Of a stretch of DNA of 64,000 bases, positions 38,797 through 51,809 are shown piece by piece. Under the pieces are notes generated by a model. That model was not told the DNA's origin. It did no database searches and worked only from the letters and a program-made list of their open reading frames with translations. Every line of letters starts with the position of its first letter. The stretch's first letter is position 1. Made by a program: the position numbers and the translations under genes. The DNA is from Minicystis rosea (GTDB lineage: Bacteria > Myxococcota_A > Polyangia > Polyangiales > Polyangiaceae), in contig CP016211.1 in the NCBI GenBank assembly GCA_001931535.1, positions 3,624,501 through 3,688,500 of the forward strand, given 5' to 3'.

Positions 38797-40320
38797 ATGG
38801 ATCTGTCTCCGAAGGCAGTGATCGCGGGCCGATACCGGGTCGACACCAAGGTCGGCGCCGGTGGCATGGGCGAGGTGTGGGCCGGCGAGCACATGGGCAT
38901 CGGCGTGCGGGTCGCGATCAAGACCCTGCTCCCCGCGGCCGCGGCCAACAACGAGGTCATCGCCCGCTTCAAGCGCGAAGCCTTCCTGCTCGGCCGGATC
39001 CGCAGCGATCACGTGGCGCGCGTCGTCGACTTCGTGGCCGACGACGACTACGGCCTGGTGCTCGTCATGGAGTTCGTCGAGGGAGATCCGCTCTCGCGCC
39101 TGCTCCAAGAGAAGACGATGTCGGTCGAGGACACGATCGAGCTCGGCGTCGGCATCGCCAGCGCGCTCAAGGATCTCCACACCGCCAACATCATTCACCG
39201 CGATCTCAAGCCGGGGAACATCATCATGACGCCGCTCCCCGACGGGCGGCGCCGCGCGGTGGTCGTCGACTTCGGCGTGAGCCGGTTGATGAGCGACAAG
39301 AGCAAGGACGACGACGAGGAGCTGACCGGCATCACGCGCGCGGACATGGCCGTCGGCACCATCGAGTACATGGCGCCGGAGCAGATCCTGAACTCGCGCA
39401 ACGTCACGCCGGGCTCGGACATCTACGCGGCGGGCGCGATGTTGTTCCGCGCGGTGGTGGGCCAGCACATCTTCGGCAACGTGCAGTCGGACGCGGAGCT
39501 CGCGCAGAAGAAGCTCACGACCGAGGCGCAGGCGCTGCCGCTCACGCGCAAGGACAAGGCCGCGGAGGGCCTCGTCCGCGTGGTCGGCAAGATGATCAAG
39601 CGCCGCCCGTCGGAGCGCTACAAGAGCGCCGACGAGGTGCTCGCCGATCTGGTGCCCGTGCGCGACATGGCCCGCGGCGCCGAGGCCGAGCTGGAGAGCA
39701 CCACGGTGGACGCGCGCAGCCTCAGCGCGACCACGCCGTTCGCGCCCTCGCCCGTGTCGACGCCGTCACCGGTGAGCGCGGCGGCGCCCGTGTCGGCGCC
39801 CTCGCCGGTGAGCGCGCCTTCGCCGGCGAGCACGTCGGCGGTGAGCAACAGCAGCGTGAGCGTGGCCGCCGCGCAGGTGAAGACGGAGGCGCCGGCGAAG
39901 CGCGGCATCCCGCCGGTGGTGACGTTGCTCCTCGTGGCGGCGGCGCTCGGCGGCGGCGTGGTGCTCGGCCCGAAGCTGATGGCGCCGCCCGCGCCGATCG
40001 CAGCGCCCGCTCCCGCGGCGACGCAAGCCCCCGCCGCGACGGCGGCCGCAGCGCCGAGCGCGACGGCGACCGCTGCGACGACAGCCGATCCCGCGGCGAG
40101 CACGTCCGCGGCGGCGAGCGCTTCCGCGAGCGCAGCGCCGAGCGATTCGGCCGCGCCGAGCGCTTCCGCGAGCGCGGCGGCGAGCGCATCGGCTGCGCCG
40201 GCAGCGGCTGCGGCCGACGGCGGTGCTCCGAAGGTCCCCGGCCCGCTCCCGAAGCCGGCGGCGCCCGCCGCGCCGGCTGCGCCCACGACGGCGCCCAAGG
40301 TCCAGCCGACCGGCATCTGA
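38797..40320 (+). CDS. Transmembrane Ser/Thr protein kinase
   Basis: The 507-residue product has an N-terminal protein kinase domain (about residues 8-290): Gly loop 'VGAGGMGEVW', Lys in 'VAIKTLLPA', catalytic 'IIHRDLKPGN', 'VVDFGVSRL' and 'GTIEYMAPEQ'. A Ser/Pro/Val-rich linker follows, then one membrane helix ('VTLLLVAAALGGGVVLGP', about residue 375) and an Ala/Ser/Pro-rich tail of about 110 residues outside the membrane. The key residues are present, so it should be active. The tail has no sensor domain that I can recognise. The next gene starts 13 bases downstream. Confidence 0.93.
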   Translation: MDLSPKAVIAGRYRVDTKVGAGGMGEVWAGEHMGIGVRVAIKTLLPAAAANNEVIARFKREAFLLGRIRSDHVARVVDFVADDDYGLVLVMEFVEGDPLSRLLQEKTMSVEDTIELGVGIASALKDLHTANIIHRDLKPGNIIMTPLPDGRRRAVVVDFGVSRLMSDKSKDDDEELTGITRADMAVGTIEYMAPEQILNSRNVTPGSDIYAAGAMLFRAVVGQHIFGNVQSDAELAQKKLTTEAQALPLTRKDKAAEGLVRVVGKMIKRRPSERYKSADEVLADLVPVRDMARGAEAELESTTVDARSLSATTPFAPSPVSTPSPVSAAAPVSAPSPVSAPSPASTSAVSNSSVSVAAAQVKTEAPAKRGIPPVVTLLLVAAALGGGVVLGPKLMAPPAPIAAPAPAATQAPAATAAAAPSATATAATTADPAASTSAAASASASAAPSDSAAPSASASAAASASAAPAAAAADGGAPKVPGPLPKPAAPAAPAAPTTAPKVQPTGI

Positions 40321-40333
40321 GATCATTCACACG

Positions 40334-40831
40334 ATGGAACGCGTCGATCGGATCGCAAAGGTACGCGAGCTCCTCGAAGGCGGAGCCGGCGAGGCGCTGC
40401 CCGGCTCTGCGGCCGAGCGCTATCTGCCGCTCGTGACGCTCGACTCCGGCGCGCGCGTCGGGCTCGATCGCGAAGCGCATTGGGTGATCGTGCCCGACGA
40501 CGGCCGCGCGCCCGTGCGCTGGTCCGAGGGGGCGGCGCACCTCTTCCACGAGCCGCTCGAGTGGAAGCGCGCGCGCTTCGACGACGCCGTCGAAGACGCG
40601 GCGCGCGCGCTCGGCCTGCCCGCGGAGGACGTGCTGTTCTCGTTCCCGGTCACCGAGATCGTCCGCGCGGTGCTCGCGAAGGAGCAGCCTTACATGACGC
40701 GGCTTGCGCTCGAGTGGCTCCGGACCACGGATCTGCGCGCGCTGCGCCGCGAGATCCTCGCGGTGCTGAAGCAGGACAACATGCCAGTGCCGGTCAAGGA
40801 TCTGGCGCAGCGGCTCGTGGTGCCCGAATGA
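40334..40831 (+). CDS. Unknown protein following a kinase
   Basis: The 165-residue product is not recognised. It is mostly helical and acidic, with stretches such as 'RIAKVRELLEGGAGEALPGSAAERYLPLVTL', 'GLPAEDVLFSFPVTEIVRAVLAKE' and 'LRALRREILAVLKQDNMPVPVKDLAQRLV'. No signal peptide. It lies 13 bases after the kinase stop and is probably in the same transcript, so it may be a substrate or accessory of the kinase (inference). It converges with the BrkB gene only seven bases away. Confidence 0.72.
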   Translation: MERVDRIAKVRELLEGGAGEALPGSAAERYLPLVTLDSGARVGLDREAHWVIVPDDGRAPVRWSEGAAHLFHEPLEWKRARFDDAVEDAARALGLPAEDVLFSFPVTEIVRAVLAKEQPYMTRLALEWLRTTDLRALRREILAVLKQDNMPVPVKDLAQRLVVPE

Positions 40832-40838
40832 CCGCGCG

Positions 40839-41786
40839 TCACGATCGCTTCGTCGCGGGCCCGTTCGGGCTCTGATCCTGATTCACGGCCGCGGCGCCTC
40901 GTCGTTGCGAGGCGCGCACGACGTCGCCGCGCTCCGGGGTGGCGCGCATGTTGGAACGCAGGCTCGGCTGCACGTACTCCTCGAGGAGCGCGTTGATCTC
41001 GGCGCCGAGGAGGATCACGAAGGCGCTGATCCAGAGCCAGAGCATCAGCACGATGACGCTGCCGAGCGCGCCGTAGACGACCTCGTAGCGGCCGAAATGC
41101 CCGACGTAGAGCGAGAAGCCGACCGAGGCGAGGACCCAGAGCACCACCGCGACGACGGAGCCGGGCGTGACGAGCCGGAAGCGCCGCTCGACGTCGGGGA
41201 GGAAGTGGTACATCGAGGCGATCACGAAGAGCATGATCAGCGCGGCCACCGGCCAGCGCATCCAGAGGATGACCGTGCCGATGGGGCCGCCGATGGCGCG
41301 CGCGATCGGCGGCGTGGCGATGGCGATGGCGGACGCGGCGATGAAGAGCACCGCGCCGGCCATCGTCATGAGGAGGGCGATGCCGCGCGTCTTCCAGAAC
41401 GGGCGGCTCTCGTGGACGTCGTTGGCGGAGTTGAGCGCCGTGATGAGCGCCGTCATCGCGCCCGACGCCGCCCAGATGGCGCCGACCGCGCTGACCGTGA
41501 GCAGTCCGGGCTTGGTGCCCGTGGTGAGCGCGTTGAGCCGATCGGCGAGGATCTCCGCGACCTGCGAGGGCGCGACCCGGCGGATCTGCTCGACCAGCGT
41601 GTCGAGCGTGGCCGGATCGATCACGAGGCTGGCGAGCGCGACCGCGAAGAGCAGGAACGGAAAGACGGCGAGGAAAGCCGAATACGAGATCGCGCCGGCG
41701 AAGTCCGCGATGTAGTCGTGATCGATCTCGCGGATGAGATCGCGGGCGAGCTGCTTCCACGAGACGTCTCTTGCGGGCCGAAACAT
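40839..41786 (-). CDS. YihY/BrkB-like membrane protein
   Basis: The 315-residue product belongs to the YihY/virulence factor BrkB family (PF03631). It has six or so hydrophobic segments, beginning after 'DFAGAISYSAFLAVFPFLLFAVAL', a conserved 'AIWAASGAMTALITALNSANDV' segment, and 'GSVIVLMLWLWISAFVILLGAEINALLE' near the end. The C-terminal 45 residues are hydrophilic. Members were once called RNase BN, but the function is uncertain; they are inner-membrane proteins. Confidence 0.93.
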   Translation of the reverse strand: MFRPARDVSWKQLARDLIREIDHDYIADFAGAISYSAFLAVFPFLLFAVALASLVIDPATLDTLVEQIRRVAPSQVAEILADRLNALTTGTKPGLLTVSAVGAIWAASGAMTALITALNSANDVHESRPFWKTRGIALLMTMAGAVLFIAASAIAIATPPIARAIGGPIGTVILWMRWPVAALIMLFVIASMYHFLPDVERRFRLVTPGSVVAVVLWVLASVGFSLYVGHFGRYEVVYGALGSVIVLMLWLWISAFVILLGAEINALLEEYVQPSLRSNMRATPERGDVVRASQRRGAAAVNQDQSPNGPATKRS

Positions 41787-41901
41787 CGCTCCTCCAAGGC
41801 TCGCCGAAAGGCGCCACGGGCGCGCCCCGGATCGCCGAAGGCCACCGCTCCTCGCGAAGCAGAAGGTGGATCGACGGCGCCGAGGCGCGCACGGCGATCG
41901 G

Positions 41902-43014
<1,113 letters not shown>

Positions 43015-43161
43015 GATTCCTCCTCGGTGCGCGCGGAGCTTTCCAGGGCGCTCGCCGGAAGGCAAACGCAGAGGCTGCGCGGTCTCGCGGCGCCGCCGCA
43101 TTCACGACGAGACGGCGCAGAACGAGGACGCGAAGCGCACGCCGGAGGTATTCTCCCGCCC

Positions 43162-44028
43162 ATGGATCTCGCCTGGGATGACGCCCGCGCGGCCTTCGCG
43201 GCCGGCCACATGGGTGGGGCTGAGCTCGCGTGCGCGTTCGTGGCGGATCGGGTGCGGCGCGCCGCCGGTCGTCGCTGGCTGCAGGGGCCGCGGCGGCCGG
43301 CGCTGGATCCCGGCGCGGATGCGCCCGAGCTCGTTCGCTTGTTCGCCACGCGCGAGCTCTTCGGCTTGCCACGCGCCGCGCCGGAGGCCTTGGTGGCGTG
43401 GGCTGCAGGGCGGAGGCGTGTGGAGCTCGGCTTCTCGATGCCCTCGCCGCGAACGTTGCTCGCGATGCAAGCGCGCGGACGGCGCTGCGTTTCGCTGCTC
43501 GACGACGACGCCGCGCCGCCCGGGCCGAAGGCGGCGTACGGCGGCGGTGGGCTCGGGTTCGTGGTCCACGATCTGTGTCACTTGGAGAAGTTCGCCGATC
43601 CGGTCCATCACGAAGGACAGGTCGGCTTCTTCGCGGCGCTGGATCGCGCGCTCGAGGATCCGCGCTGGAGAGCGCTGGAGAGCGGGTTCTCCGATCCGTG
43701 GATCGACGAGCGCGATCACGTGCTCGCCGACATGAATGGATCGCCGGTGTTCCTCTTCGTGGTGCTGCGCAACAAGATGAAGCTCGCGGTGCGCAGGCGC
43801 GTGGCGACGGAGCGCGGCGAGCCTTGCCGGCGCGGCGAGCTCGACGAAGGCGAGGCGCGCGCCTACGCGGAGGCGGTGGAGATCCTCCTCGATGGCCTTG
43901 GCCTCGATGGTCCGTCGCGCGAGGCAGCGCGACGGCTGACGTCGCGCCACGACGCCGACGCGGTCGCCGCCGACGCGCTCGCCCATGCGTTCACGAAGAT
44001 GGGCGCCGAGGTGCTGGCGCGCGGGTGA
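43162..44028 (+). CDS. Unknown protein with HDxxH-x10-E motif
   Basis: The 288-residue product is helical and Arg/Glu/Asp-rich. Its most striking feature is 'GFVVHDLCHLEKFADPVHHEGQVGFF' near residue 135: HDxxH followed ten residues later by Glu. This resembles the HDxxH-x11-E metal motif of the ubiquinone protein COQ4, but with one residue fewer, and the rest of the protein is not obviously COQ4. Its stop abuts the large lipoprotein gene on the other strand with no gap. ATG at 43162 starts a folded-looking sequence. Zn or other metal binding is inferred. Confidence 0.68.
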   Translation: MDLAWDDARAAFAAGHMGGAELACAFVADRVRRAAGRRWLQGPRRPALDPGADAPELVRLFATRELFGLPRAAPEALVAWAAGRRRVELGFSMPSPRTLLAMQARGRRCVSLLDDDAAPPGPKAAYGGGGLGFVVHDLCHLEKFADPVHHEGQVGFFAALDRALEDPRWRALESGFSDPWIDERDHVLADMNGSPVFLFVVLRNKMKLAVRRRVATERGEPCRRGELDEGEARAYAEAVEILLDGLGLDGPSREAARRLTSRHDADAVAADALAHAFTKMGAEVLARG

Positions 44029-47000
44029 TCACCTTCGCGGTTTGACCTTGCACGTGAGGCCCCAGCGACGGCCGGATTGACGCTCGCTGACCGAGAGCGG
44101 GATCGCCGTGGCGCCGTCGGCGGCGCCGCCCTTGCGACCGGGCGCGGAGGTGAGCGCCTTCGCCGGCGCTTTGCCGGCCGCGCCCTTCGGCTCGATCGGA
44201 AAGAACGAGGCCGTCTTGGCGGCGAACCCTTCCACGCAGGCGCGCCCGGGATCGAGGCGCACGCGCATCTCGACGCCGTCGATCTGCGCACGCGCGTTGT
44301 CGAGATCGATGGCCACCGCGGTGTCGGGCGTGACGTCGACCATCCATCCATCCTGCTCCGGCGTGCATCGCGGGAGCGCGAGCAACGGCGGCGTGTTGTT
44401 GGACGACGCCGACGCAGCAGCGAAGTCGCGGCGCGGGAGCGCGACCGTCTCGCCGAGCTCACCCGTCTCCGGGTTCACCGGGAGCACGTACCAGCTCCCC
44501 GTGCGCTCACCGGCGTCGGGCTGGCCACCCATGAGGATGCCGATGCCACCACTGAGCGCACGCCGCACGAGCCGCGGCGTCTCGTAGCCGTAGCGCTGCG
44601 TGGGTCGATGATAGGTGGCGAGCGCGCGGGCCACGCCGAGATCGATGCGCCACAACGTGACCGCTTCGTACGACGAGGATTGGCCGAGGTAGAACCACGT
44701 GTCTCCGACGCGCACGGCGCCGGAGGCGAACGGCTTGATGAAGCCGGTGGCCTTGCCGGCGACGTCGCGAACAGGGAGCACGGGCTGTCCTTCGGAGACG
44801 GCGTAGAGCGCGCACGTGCCTTGACGGCAGCCCGTCGCGAGCAGCGCGCGGCCGCCGGGATCGAGGAAGCCCGTCCACGTGATGTTGCCGTATGGGCCGC
44901 CGGCGACGGCGTCGAGCGCGCCGTTCTCGTCGGGCCAGAGCGAGGCGGAGACCGCGGCGCTGCGCACGCCGCCCGCAGCATCGAAGCGGTCGTCGAAGCG
45001 GACCAACCACTTCCCCGTGCGCGACCAGTCGGCGCCCTTCTTCCCCCAGGCATACGCGCGGAGGAACGCGCCTTCGCCGCCTGCGCCGTGATCGATGCCG
45101 ACCTCTTCCGCGGCGATCGTGGGCGGAGGCGTGTTGCGGAACGAGGCCCAAACCGTCGACGTGCTGTGGGGCACGGGCCGCGGCGGTACGACGAGCGGCT
45201 TGCCATGAACGGTGCGCACCGGGGGACGCGACGACGACGGGGCCACGGGCGCGACCTTCGGCTTTTCGGGGAGCGGCGGCGTGGCGGTGGACGCGACCTC
45301 GCACGAGAGCGCGATCGTCGGCGAGACCTTGAGCGGCTGGTGTGGCGTGACCGGCGACTCGGCCTGCTTCATGTCCTCGAGCAGCTCGGGCTCGCCCCAA
45401 CCGACGCGCACCCAACCGGGGAGCGCGGCGCCGACGGGCCCGGCCCCGCGCGATGGAAGGGCGCGCGCTTCCTCTTCGCGATCGGGCAAATCGAAGCTCT
45501 TGTACGTCATCCCGCCGTCGCTGGTCTCCATGCCGCGAGCGCCGTCGAAGAGGAGCACACCGAAGCGCCCGCCGAAGATCGCGCCGCTGGCCTCGGCTTG
45601 CAGCTCGCCGGCCTTCACCTTGCCATCGGCGGCGATCTCGACGCCCATCACCGGACCGCCGGCCTCGACCCAACCGCCGAGCACGCCGGGCGCGCGCTCT
45701 TCGAAGCCGTTGAGCCACAGGCCGCGCTTGAGCTGGCGCACGGCCTCACGCGGCTCGTCCGGCAGCTTGAGCGCGACCTTCGTGGCTTGTCCGTTGACCG
45801 AGACGATCGAGAGATCGCCGGGGCTGCCGCCGCGCGGCGGGACGAGCACGGCGACGCGACCATCGGCGAGGCCGATGATGCGCTCGACGCCGAGATCGAA
45901 GCCTTTCACGCGGATCTCGCGCGTCGTCCCCGAGGGCGCGCGGATGCAGTACCAGCGCGCGTCGGCCTCGTCCGCGGGCGTGCCCTCGCCTTCGCAGCGG
46001 CCGTCGATCACGAGCGCGCCGTTCCCGCTCGCGGAGACGACGCGCGGCTTCTCGAAGCGGAGCATGGGCTTCATCGCGAGCGGCGGCGCATACGCGTAGA
46101 CGACCGTGGCCCCGCCGCGCTCGCCGCAGATGAAGCCGATGCCCGAAGCGCCGCCCTGCGCAACGCCGAGACGCACGGCGTGGCACGCGGCGCGCGCATC
46201 CGGATAGGCGTCCTCCGCGATGGCGACGACGCGACCATCGCGCAGCGAAATGCGCGCGAGGGCGCCGCCGCGGGCGACGACGGCGGTCGTCTTGGTGTCG
46301 GGCCAACCATCCTCCACAGCGGCGCGGAGCGGGCGCTTGCCGAGCGGACCGACCTTCTTCGCGGTGGGCTCGCCCTCGTCGTCGGAGGGACGGCGCTCGC
46401 GCGTGTCGGTGCGGTAGCTGACGAGCCCCCGCGCATCGACGACGTAGCGGCCGCCGTTGACGATCACCGCGGGATCGCCGTCGAAAATGCCGACCGCCGT
46501 GGGCTTGTCGGTGACGCCGAGCGAGCGCCAGGTGAGGCCGGCATCGAAGGTCGCGAGCGGCCCGCGCAGATCGGTGTCGACGATGGCGCGCCAGCCGTCG
46601 GCGAAGGCGAGCTGCCCATAGCTGCCCGCGACCGGCAAGGGGCCGATCGGCATCTGCTCGCCGGTCTCCTGGTTCAACGCGATGACGCGATTCCCCGACG
46701 AGAGCCGCACGTAGAGCCGATCGAAGCCCGCCACGACATCGGAGACGACCTCGTTGCGCTTCGTGAGCGGGCGGAGTCTGTCGAGCCACCCCGACGATCG
46801 CCACATCTCCGTCCCGCCGCCGGCGTTGACGTGAAACAGATAACCGCCGCCGAGCCGCGAGGGCAGCGCGACGGAGTGGACGGTGCCGTTGGGGAGGAGA
46901 TCGTCCGCGCGCTCGATCGATCCGTCCGCGTGCGCGACGAGCCGCATGCGATCGACGAGGACACGCTGCTGGCCCTGCTCGGTCGCCACCACGCCGCGCC

Positions 47001-47322
47001 CACCGACGAGCTCGGGCAGGAGGCGCGAGGGACGGACCTCGGTGATGAGGCCCGCATTCGCGGCAGCCGAGGCTGCGCCCTTGGGCGCGCCGGCGGCGGC
47101 CGGGACAGCGGGTGTCTTGGCTTTGGTGCCGCACGCCGTGCCTGCGGCGACGACCGCGACGAGCGCGACCGCGGTCGAGGTTGCAGAAAAGCCGGAGGAC
47201 GCGGGGCGCGGCAGGGCAGCCTGCCGCGAAATCGCCGCGGATTCCTCGGTCGGTTGGCCAGGTCGCGCGGCGCTCGCGACGCTGTTTCGGTCACATCTCG
47301 AGACCCGGGACCGTTCGCGCAC
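44029..47322 (-). CDS. Very large lipoprotein, probably propeller-rich
   Basis: The product is about 1097 residues. The signal segment 'SGFSATSTAVALVAVVAAGTAC' gives a lipobox (A-G-T-A-C), but it lies about 50 residues after the likely GTG start at 47322, so a later start is possible; no in-frame ATG, GTG or TTG lies between, and an ATT after a GAGGAA stretch would place the signal well. The mature protein is repetitive in structure, with many short beta stretches ('GQLAFADGWRAIVDTDLRGPLATFDAGLTWRSLGV', 'RFGVLLFDGARGMETSDGGMTYKSF') typical of BNR/propeller repeats. It should lie on the outer membrane. It abuts the gene at 43162 and diverges from asd. Confidence 0.75.
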   Translation of the reverse strand: MRERSRVSRCDRNSVASAARPGQPTEESAAISRQAALPRPASSGFSATSTAVALVAVVAAGTACGTKAKTPAVPAAAGAPKGAASAAANAGLITEVRPSRLLPELVGGRGVVATEQGQQRVLVDRMRLVAHADGSIERADDLLPNGTVHSVALPSRLGGGYLFHVNAGGGTEMWRSSGWLDRLRPLTKRNEVVSDVVAGFDRLYVRLSSGNRVIALNQETGEQMPIGPLPVAGSYGQLAFADGWRAIVDTDLRGPLATFDAGLTWRSLGVTDKPTAVGIFDGDPAVIVNGGRYVVDARGLVSYRTDTRERRPSDDEGEPTAKKVGPLGKRPLRAAVEDGWPDTKTTAVVARGGALARISLRDGRVVAIAEDAYPDARAACHAVRLGVAQGGASGIGFICGERGGATVVYAYAPPLAMKPMLRFEKPRVVSASGNGALVIDGRCEGEGTPADEADARWYCIRAPSGTTREIRVKGFDLGVERIIGLADGRVAVLVPPRGGSPGDLSIVSVNGQATKVALKLPDEPREAVRQLKRGLWLNGFEERAPGVLGGWVEAGGPVMGVEIAADGKVKAGELQAEASGAIFGGRFGVLLFDGARGMETSDGGMTYKSFDLPDREEEARALPSRGAGPVGAALPGWVRVGWGEPELLEDMKQAESPVTPHQPLKVSPTIALSCEVASTATPPLPEKPKVAPVAPSSSRPPVRTVHGKPLVVPPRPVPHSTSTVWASFRNTPPPTIAAEEVGIDHGAGGEGAFLRAYAWGKKGADWSRTGKWLVRFDDRFDAAGGVRSAAVSASLWPDENGALDAVAGGPYGNITWTGFLDPGGRALLATGCRQGTCALYAVSEGQPVLPVRDVAGKATGFIKPFASGAVRVGDTWFYLGQSSSYEAVTLWRIDLGVARALATYHRPTQRYGYETPRLVRRALSGGIGILMGGQPDAGERTGSWYVLPVNPETGELGETVALPRRDFAAASASSNNTPPLLALPRCTPEQDGWMVDVTPDTAVAIDLDNARAQIDGVEMRVRLDPGRACVEGFAAKTASFFPIEPKGAAGKAPAKALTSAPGRKGGAADGATAIPLSVSERQSGRRWGLTCKVKPRR

Positions 47323-47404
47323 GGCTTCGGATGCTAGCGCGCGATGCTCGTGAATGCCTCTCCGTTCTTGCCCTCGCCCGATCCCCGAGGCTAAGAACCG
47401 AACC

Positions 47405-48400
<996 letters not shown>

Positions 48401-48591
48401 TCCCGGGAGAAGACTCGCGTCCTTTCTCCCCATACCTCGAACCACCCGCGCCGGCTTGAAGGTCGCGCCGCTCGGGCCTGACGTCGGCTTTCTCCGTCAC
48501 GTTCTCAGCTCAGTCCACTCCTTCCAAGCGAGCGTCGATCCTGGCGGACGATCCGCCTTCGAAGTCGCACCACGACGAGCCCGAAGTCGCC

Positions 48592-48631
48592 TTCTGCAAG
48601 CAGGCATCGAGTTCTGCGAGCAGGCATCGAG
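48592..48631. repeat. 20-base tandem duplication upstream of a kinase
   Basis: TTCTGCAAGCAGGCATCGAG (48592-48611) is followed at once by the same 20 bases with one change, A to G, at 48612-48631. It lies in the 336-base gap between asd and the kinase, in which I see no gene. Confidence 0.8.
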
Positions 48632-48736
48632 CGAGCATCGCCGCCCAGGTCGCGCGAGCATGCGGTGCCGGCAACTGGCCGGCCTTGCATTCTATCCCGT
48701 CCCGCCCGACGCGCGTTGCGGTATACGGTCGCGATC

Positions 48737-50191
<1,455 letters not shown>

Positions 50192-50219
50192 GCGGCGTCG
50201 GCGCGCGCCGTCGCGGAGA

Positions 50220-51455
50220 TCACCGATGGGTGATCACGAGCTCCGTGCGGCGGTTCTTGGCCCGACCGTCAGGCGTGTCGTTGGACCCGAGCGGCCGCTC
50301 GGCGCCGTGCCCCGCCGTCGCGATGCGATCGGCGGCCACGCCGCGCGACACGAGCGCGTTCTTCACGGCGTTCGCGCGATCGACGGCGAGCTTCTGCGCC
50401 GCTGCGGTGGTGCCGGTGCTGTCGGTGTGCCCTTCGAGCAAGATCTGAACGGACGGGTGCTCCCGCAGGACCGCCGCGATTCCATCGATGTCCGCGAGCG
50501 CCCCCTGCGACAGGTTCGCGCTGGCAGTGTCGAAGGTCACGCCATCGAGGACGAACCGCTGCCCGGTGTCGTTGCCCGGCGCCGTGATGGTCTGGGAGAG
50601 ATCGTAGACGAGCGTCCCTTCCGCAAAGCGCTGGACGCGACCGTCCGGGAGCGTGAGCTCGATCTCCGATGGGGCCGCCGGCTGAGGCGCCTCCACGCGC
50701 GGCGGGGCCGCGGGCGGCGCTTCCTGCGGAACGCCCACGCCGAAGCCTTCTCGCGCCCTCTCGGCCGGCACGGGCTCGCGCGGTCGGCGCAGCGCGAGGA
50801 AGGCGAGGAGCGCCGCCGGAATGATGAGGAGCAGCGGCCAGAGACGTGACGACGCGCGTTGCGTCTCGCGCACGGGCTCGGCCCGCGGCGTGGTCGTGCG
50901 CACCGTCGTGGTGCGGGTGGGCGGCGTGAAGCCGAACGCGTTCATCACCTCGGGAGGGAGCGCGTTGAGCACCGAGCTCTTCTGTTCGCCGAGGAACCCG
51001 GCGAGCCCCGCCGCGTCGAAGCGACGCGTGTGCACCAAGTTGCCGATCAAGCCCATGACGAGCGGAGCGGCGAGGCCGAGCAGCGAGTCCATCACGGACC
51101 GCTTCACGCCCGTCGCCGACGCCGACGCATCGACGATGGATCCCACGCGCCCGCCGAAGATCCGGCCGAGCATCTCCTTCCCCATGCGGATGAGCTCCTC
51201 ACCGCTGCCGGCCCCGAGCCGGTCGGCGATGCTGCTCATCGGGCCGCGAAGACCAGCCTCGTCGAGGTAGCGGAGCAAGCGCTCCGCGCCGGAGACCGAG
51301 GACGCATCGTTGATCACGCCCGCGGTGACCGCGGGGATGGCCGTCTCCATCGCGCGATGCGTGCCGGCAGTGCCCTCTCCCACCAGCGCGCCCGCCCTCT
51401 GGATGAGCTCCGGCGTCAGGTAGCTCTTCGCGAGATCGATCAGATTCTTCTCCAT
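50220..51455 (-). CDS. DUF937-OmpA fusion membrane protein
   Basis: The 411-residue product joins three parts. Residues about 1-165 are a DUF937 helical domain ('LIDLAKSYLTPELIQRAGALVGE', 'SLLGLAAPLVMGLIGNLV'). One membrane helix follows ('LWPLLLIIPAALLAFLALR', about 220). The C-terminus is an OmpA/Pal peptidoglycan-binding domain ('VTFDTASANLSQGALADIDGIAAVL', 'EGHTDSTG', 'GRAKNRRTELVI'). The fusion puts DUF937 inside the cell and the OmpA domain on the cell wall. ATG at 51455 has GGGGAGGAGTC ahead of it. Role unknown; wall-anchored envelope protein likely. Confidence 0.9.
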   Translation of the reverse strand: MEKNLIDLAKSYLTPELIQRAGALVGEGTAGTHRAMETAIPAVTAGVINDASSVSGAERLLRYLDEAGLRGPMSSIADRLGAGSGEELIRMGKEMLGRIFGGRVGSIVDASASATGVKRSVMDSLLGLAAPLVMGLIGNLVHTRRFDAAGLAGFLGEQKSSVLNALPPEVMNAFGFTPPTRTTTVRTTTPRAEPVRETQRASSRLWPLLLIIPAALLAFLALRRPREPVPAERAREGFGVGVPQEAPPAAPPRVEAPQPAAPSEIELTLPDGRVQRFAEGTLVYDLSQTITAPGNDTGQRFVLDGVTFDTASANLSQGALADIDGIAAVLREHPSVQILLEGHTDSTGTTAAAQKLAVDRANAVKNALVSRGVAADRIATAGHGAERPLGSNDTPDGRAKNRRTELVITHR

Positions 51456-51809
51456 GACTCCTCCCCATCGTCGGCGCCCGACCGGGATCTCTCGCGGCTC
51501 TCGCGTCCCCCGGATGCGCCCAATCACATCACTTCCACGACAAGCCGGCCGCGATCGCTCCGCCGACGAAACGATCGCGGCGCCGGTGCGCTGCCCGATC
51601 GGGGCCCCGCGGATCGCGCCCTCGCGGGCCATTCCCTGAGCCCGATCGATCGAGCAACGCACCGAAGATCAAGCTCCGGGAACGAGACCGCGTGTCCAAC
51701 GCGCGCCTCGACGGCGCCGCTCGCCCCTGCGCCTCGATCCGGAGCCGCGCGTGCCCTCGTTCGGGTCACGCGGAGGATCGCGATCGAGGCGCGGGGATGA
51801 CGTGCCCCT
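51456..51809. other. 354-base gap without a recognised gene
   Basis: The interval between the DUF937-OmpA start and the DUF2382 stop, both minus strand, is GC-rich. I see no conserved coding sequence and no clear terminator. It is likely the promoter region of the DUF937-OmpA gene. Confidence 0.5.

Noticed and set aside
44077..47337. Frame of over 1000 codons opposite the large lipoprotein
   Set aside because: Arg/Ala/Asp-rich, no domain. The opposite strand has a lipobox and beta-repeat pattern, so it is the better choice, though neither is a known family.
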